Below are positions 5,249 to 5,280 of a DNA stretch of 5,280 bases, piece by piece; position 1 is the first letter of the stretch, and each line of letters starts with the position of its first letter. A model generated the notes under the pieces. The model searched no databases. It saw nothing but the letters and a program-made list of their open reading frames with translations, and was not told the origin of the DNA. The position numbers and the translations under genes are program-made. The stretch lies in NCBI GenBank assembly GCA_949747935.1, contig CATKHE010000134.1:1-5280 (forward strand). Reading direction: 5' to 3'. Origin of the DNA: an uncultured Eubacteriales bacterium. GTDB lineage: Bacteria; Bacillota_A; Clostridia; Oscillospirales; Oscillospiraceae.

Positions 5249-5280
5249 ATGGGTACGACCTGTAAAAACATCAAGTTTAC
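5249..5280 (+). CDS. Start of an unidentified downstream gene (3' end outside window)
   Basis: An ATG at 5249-5251 follows GGGGAGGT (5232-5239) at 9-nt spacing, 25 nt after the grpE stop, in the same direction and probably the same operon. The ten visible codons read MGTTCKNIKF. DnaK, the usual neighbour, normally opens with a lysine followed by IGIDLGTTNS, which is not seen. The fragment is too short to identify. It could be a different gene, or a short frame ahead of dnaK. Confidence 0.5.
   Translation, partial: MGTTCKNIKF

Noticed and set aside
1..5280. CRISPR arrays, tRNA or rRNA genes, riboswitches, defence or retron-like systems
   Set aside because: No regularly spaced repeats, tRNA cloverleaf, conserved rRNA sequence, riboswitch-like core or defence-gene domains were seen on either strand.

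Overview
The window looks like a chromosomal segment of a GC-rich anaerobic Firmicute, most likely a Clostridia/Oscillospiraceae-type gut bacterium. This is an inference from three things: the CIRCE-hrcA-grpE heat-shock layout, the sequence style of the GltX, Nth and HrcA proteins, and GC-rich codon use. The genus cannot be fixed from sequence alone. I found no new defence system, CRISPR array or RNA gene. Most of the window is housekeeping DNA. The only accessory part is a stretch of decayed insertion-sequence DNA at about 2.29-3.44 kb.

Layout: (1) 1-546 is the 3' end of gltX (glutamyl-tRNA synthetase), closed by a strong intrinsic terminator at 553-587. (2) 611-1441 on the minus strand is rlmA, a zinc-finger 23S rRNA guanine methyltransferase that converges on gltX and starts at TTG. 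(3) 1442-1585 is a divergent promoter region serving rlmA leftward and nth rightward. (4) 1586-2230 is nth (endonuclease III, complete, with its iron-sulfur cluster motif). (5) 2231-3441 holds two different IS5-family remnants. The first is a C-terminal scrap (about 2286-2537). The second is an essentially full-length but dead element (about 2570-3441), with recognisable imperfect terminal inverted repeats and a transposase broken by several small lesions that can be read individually. (6) 3442-3567 is the hrcA control region, with a sigma-A-type promoter and a perfect CIRCE operator. (7) 3568-4623 is hrcA and 4651-5223 is grpE, in one operon; both are best started at GTG codons chosen by their Shine-Dalgarno sequences. 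(8) A new reading frame begins at 5249 and runs off the window; its first residues do not look like DnaK, the usual neighbour.

How the parts relate: HrcA should bind the CIRCE element that overlaps its own transcription start, so the hrcA-grpE operon is autorepressed and released on heat or protein-folding stress. The dead IS ends only about 36 bp upstream of the hrcA -35 box, leaving the promoter and operator intact. gltX (translation), rlmA (ribosome modification) and nth (base excision repair) are separate transcription units with no evident functional link to the heat-shock operon.
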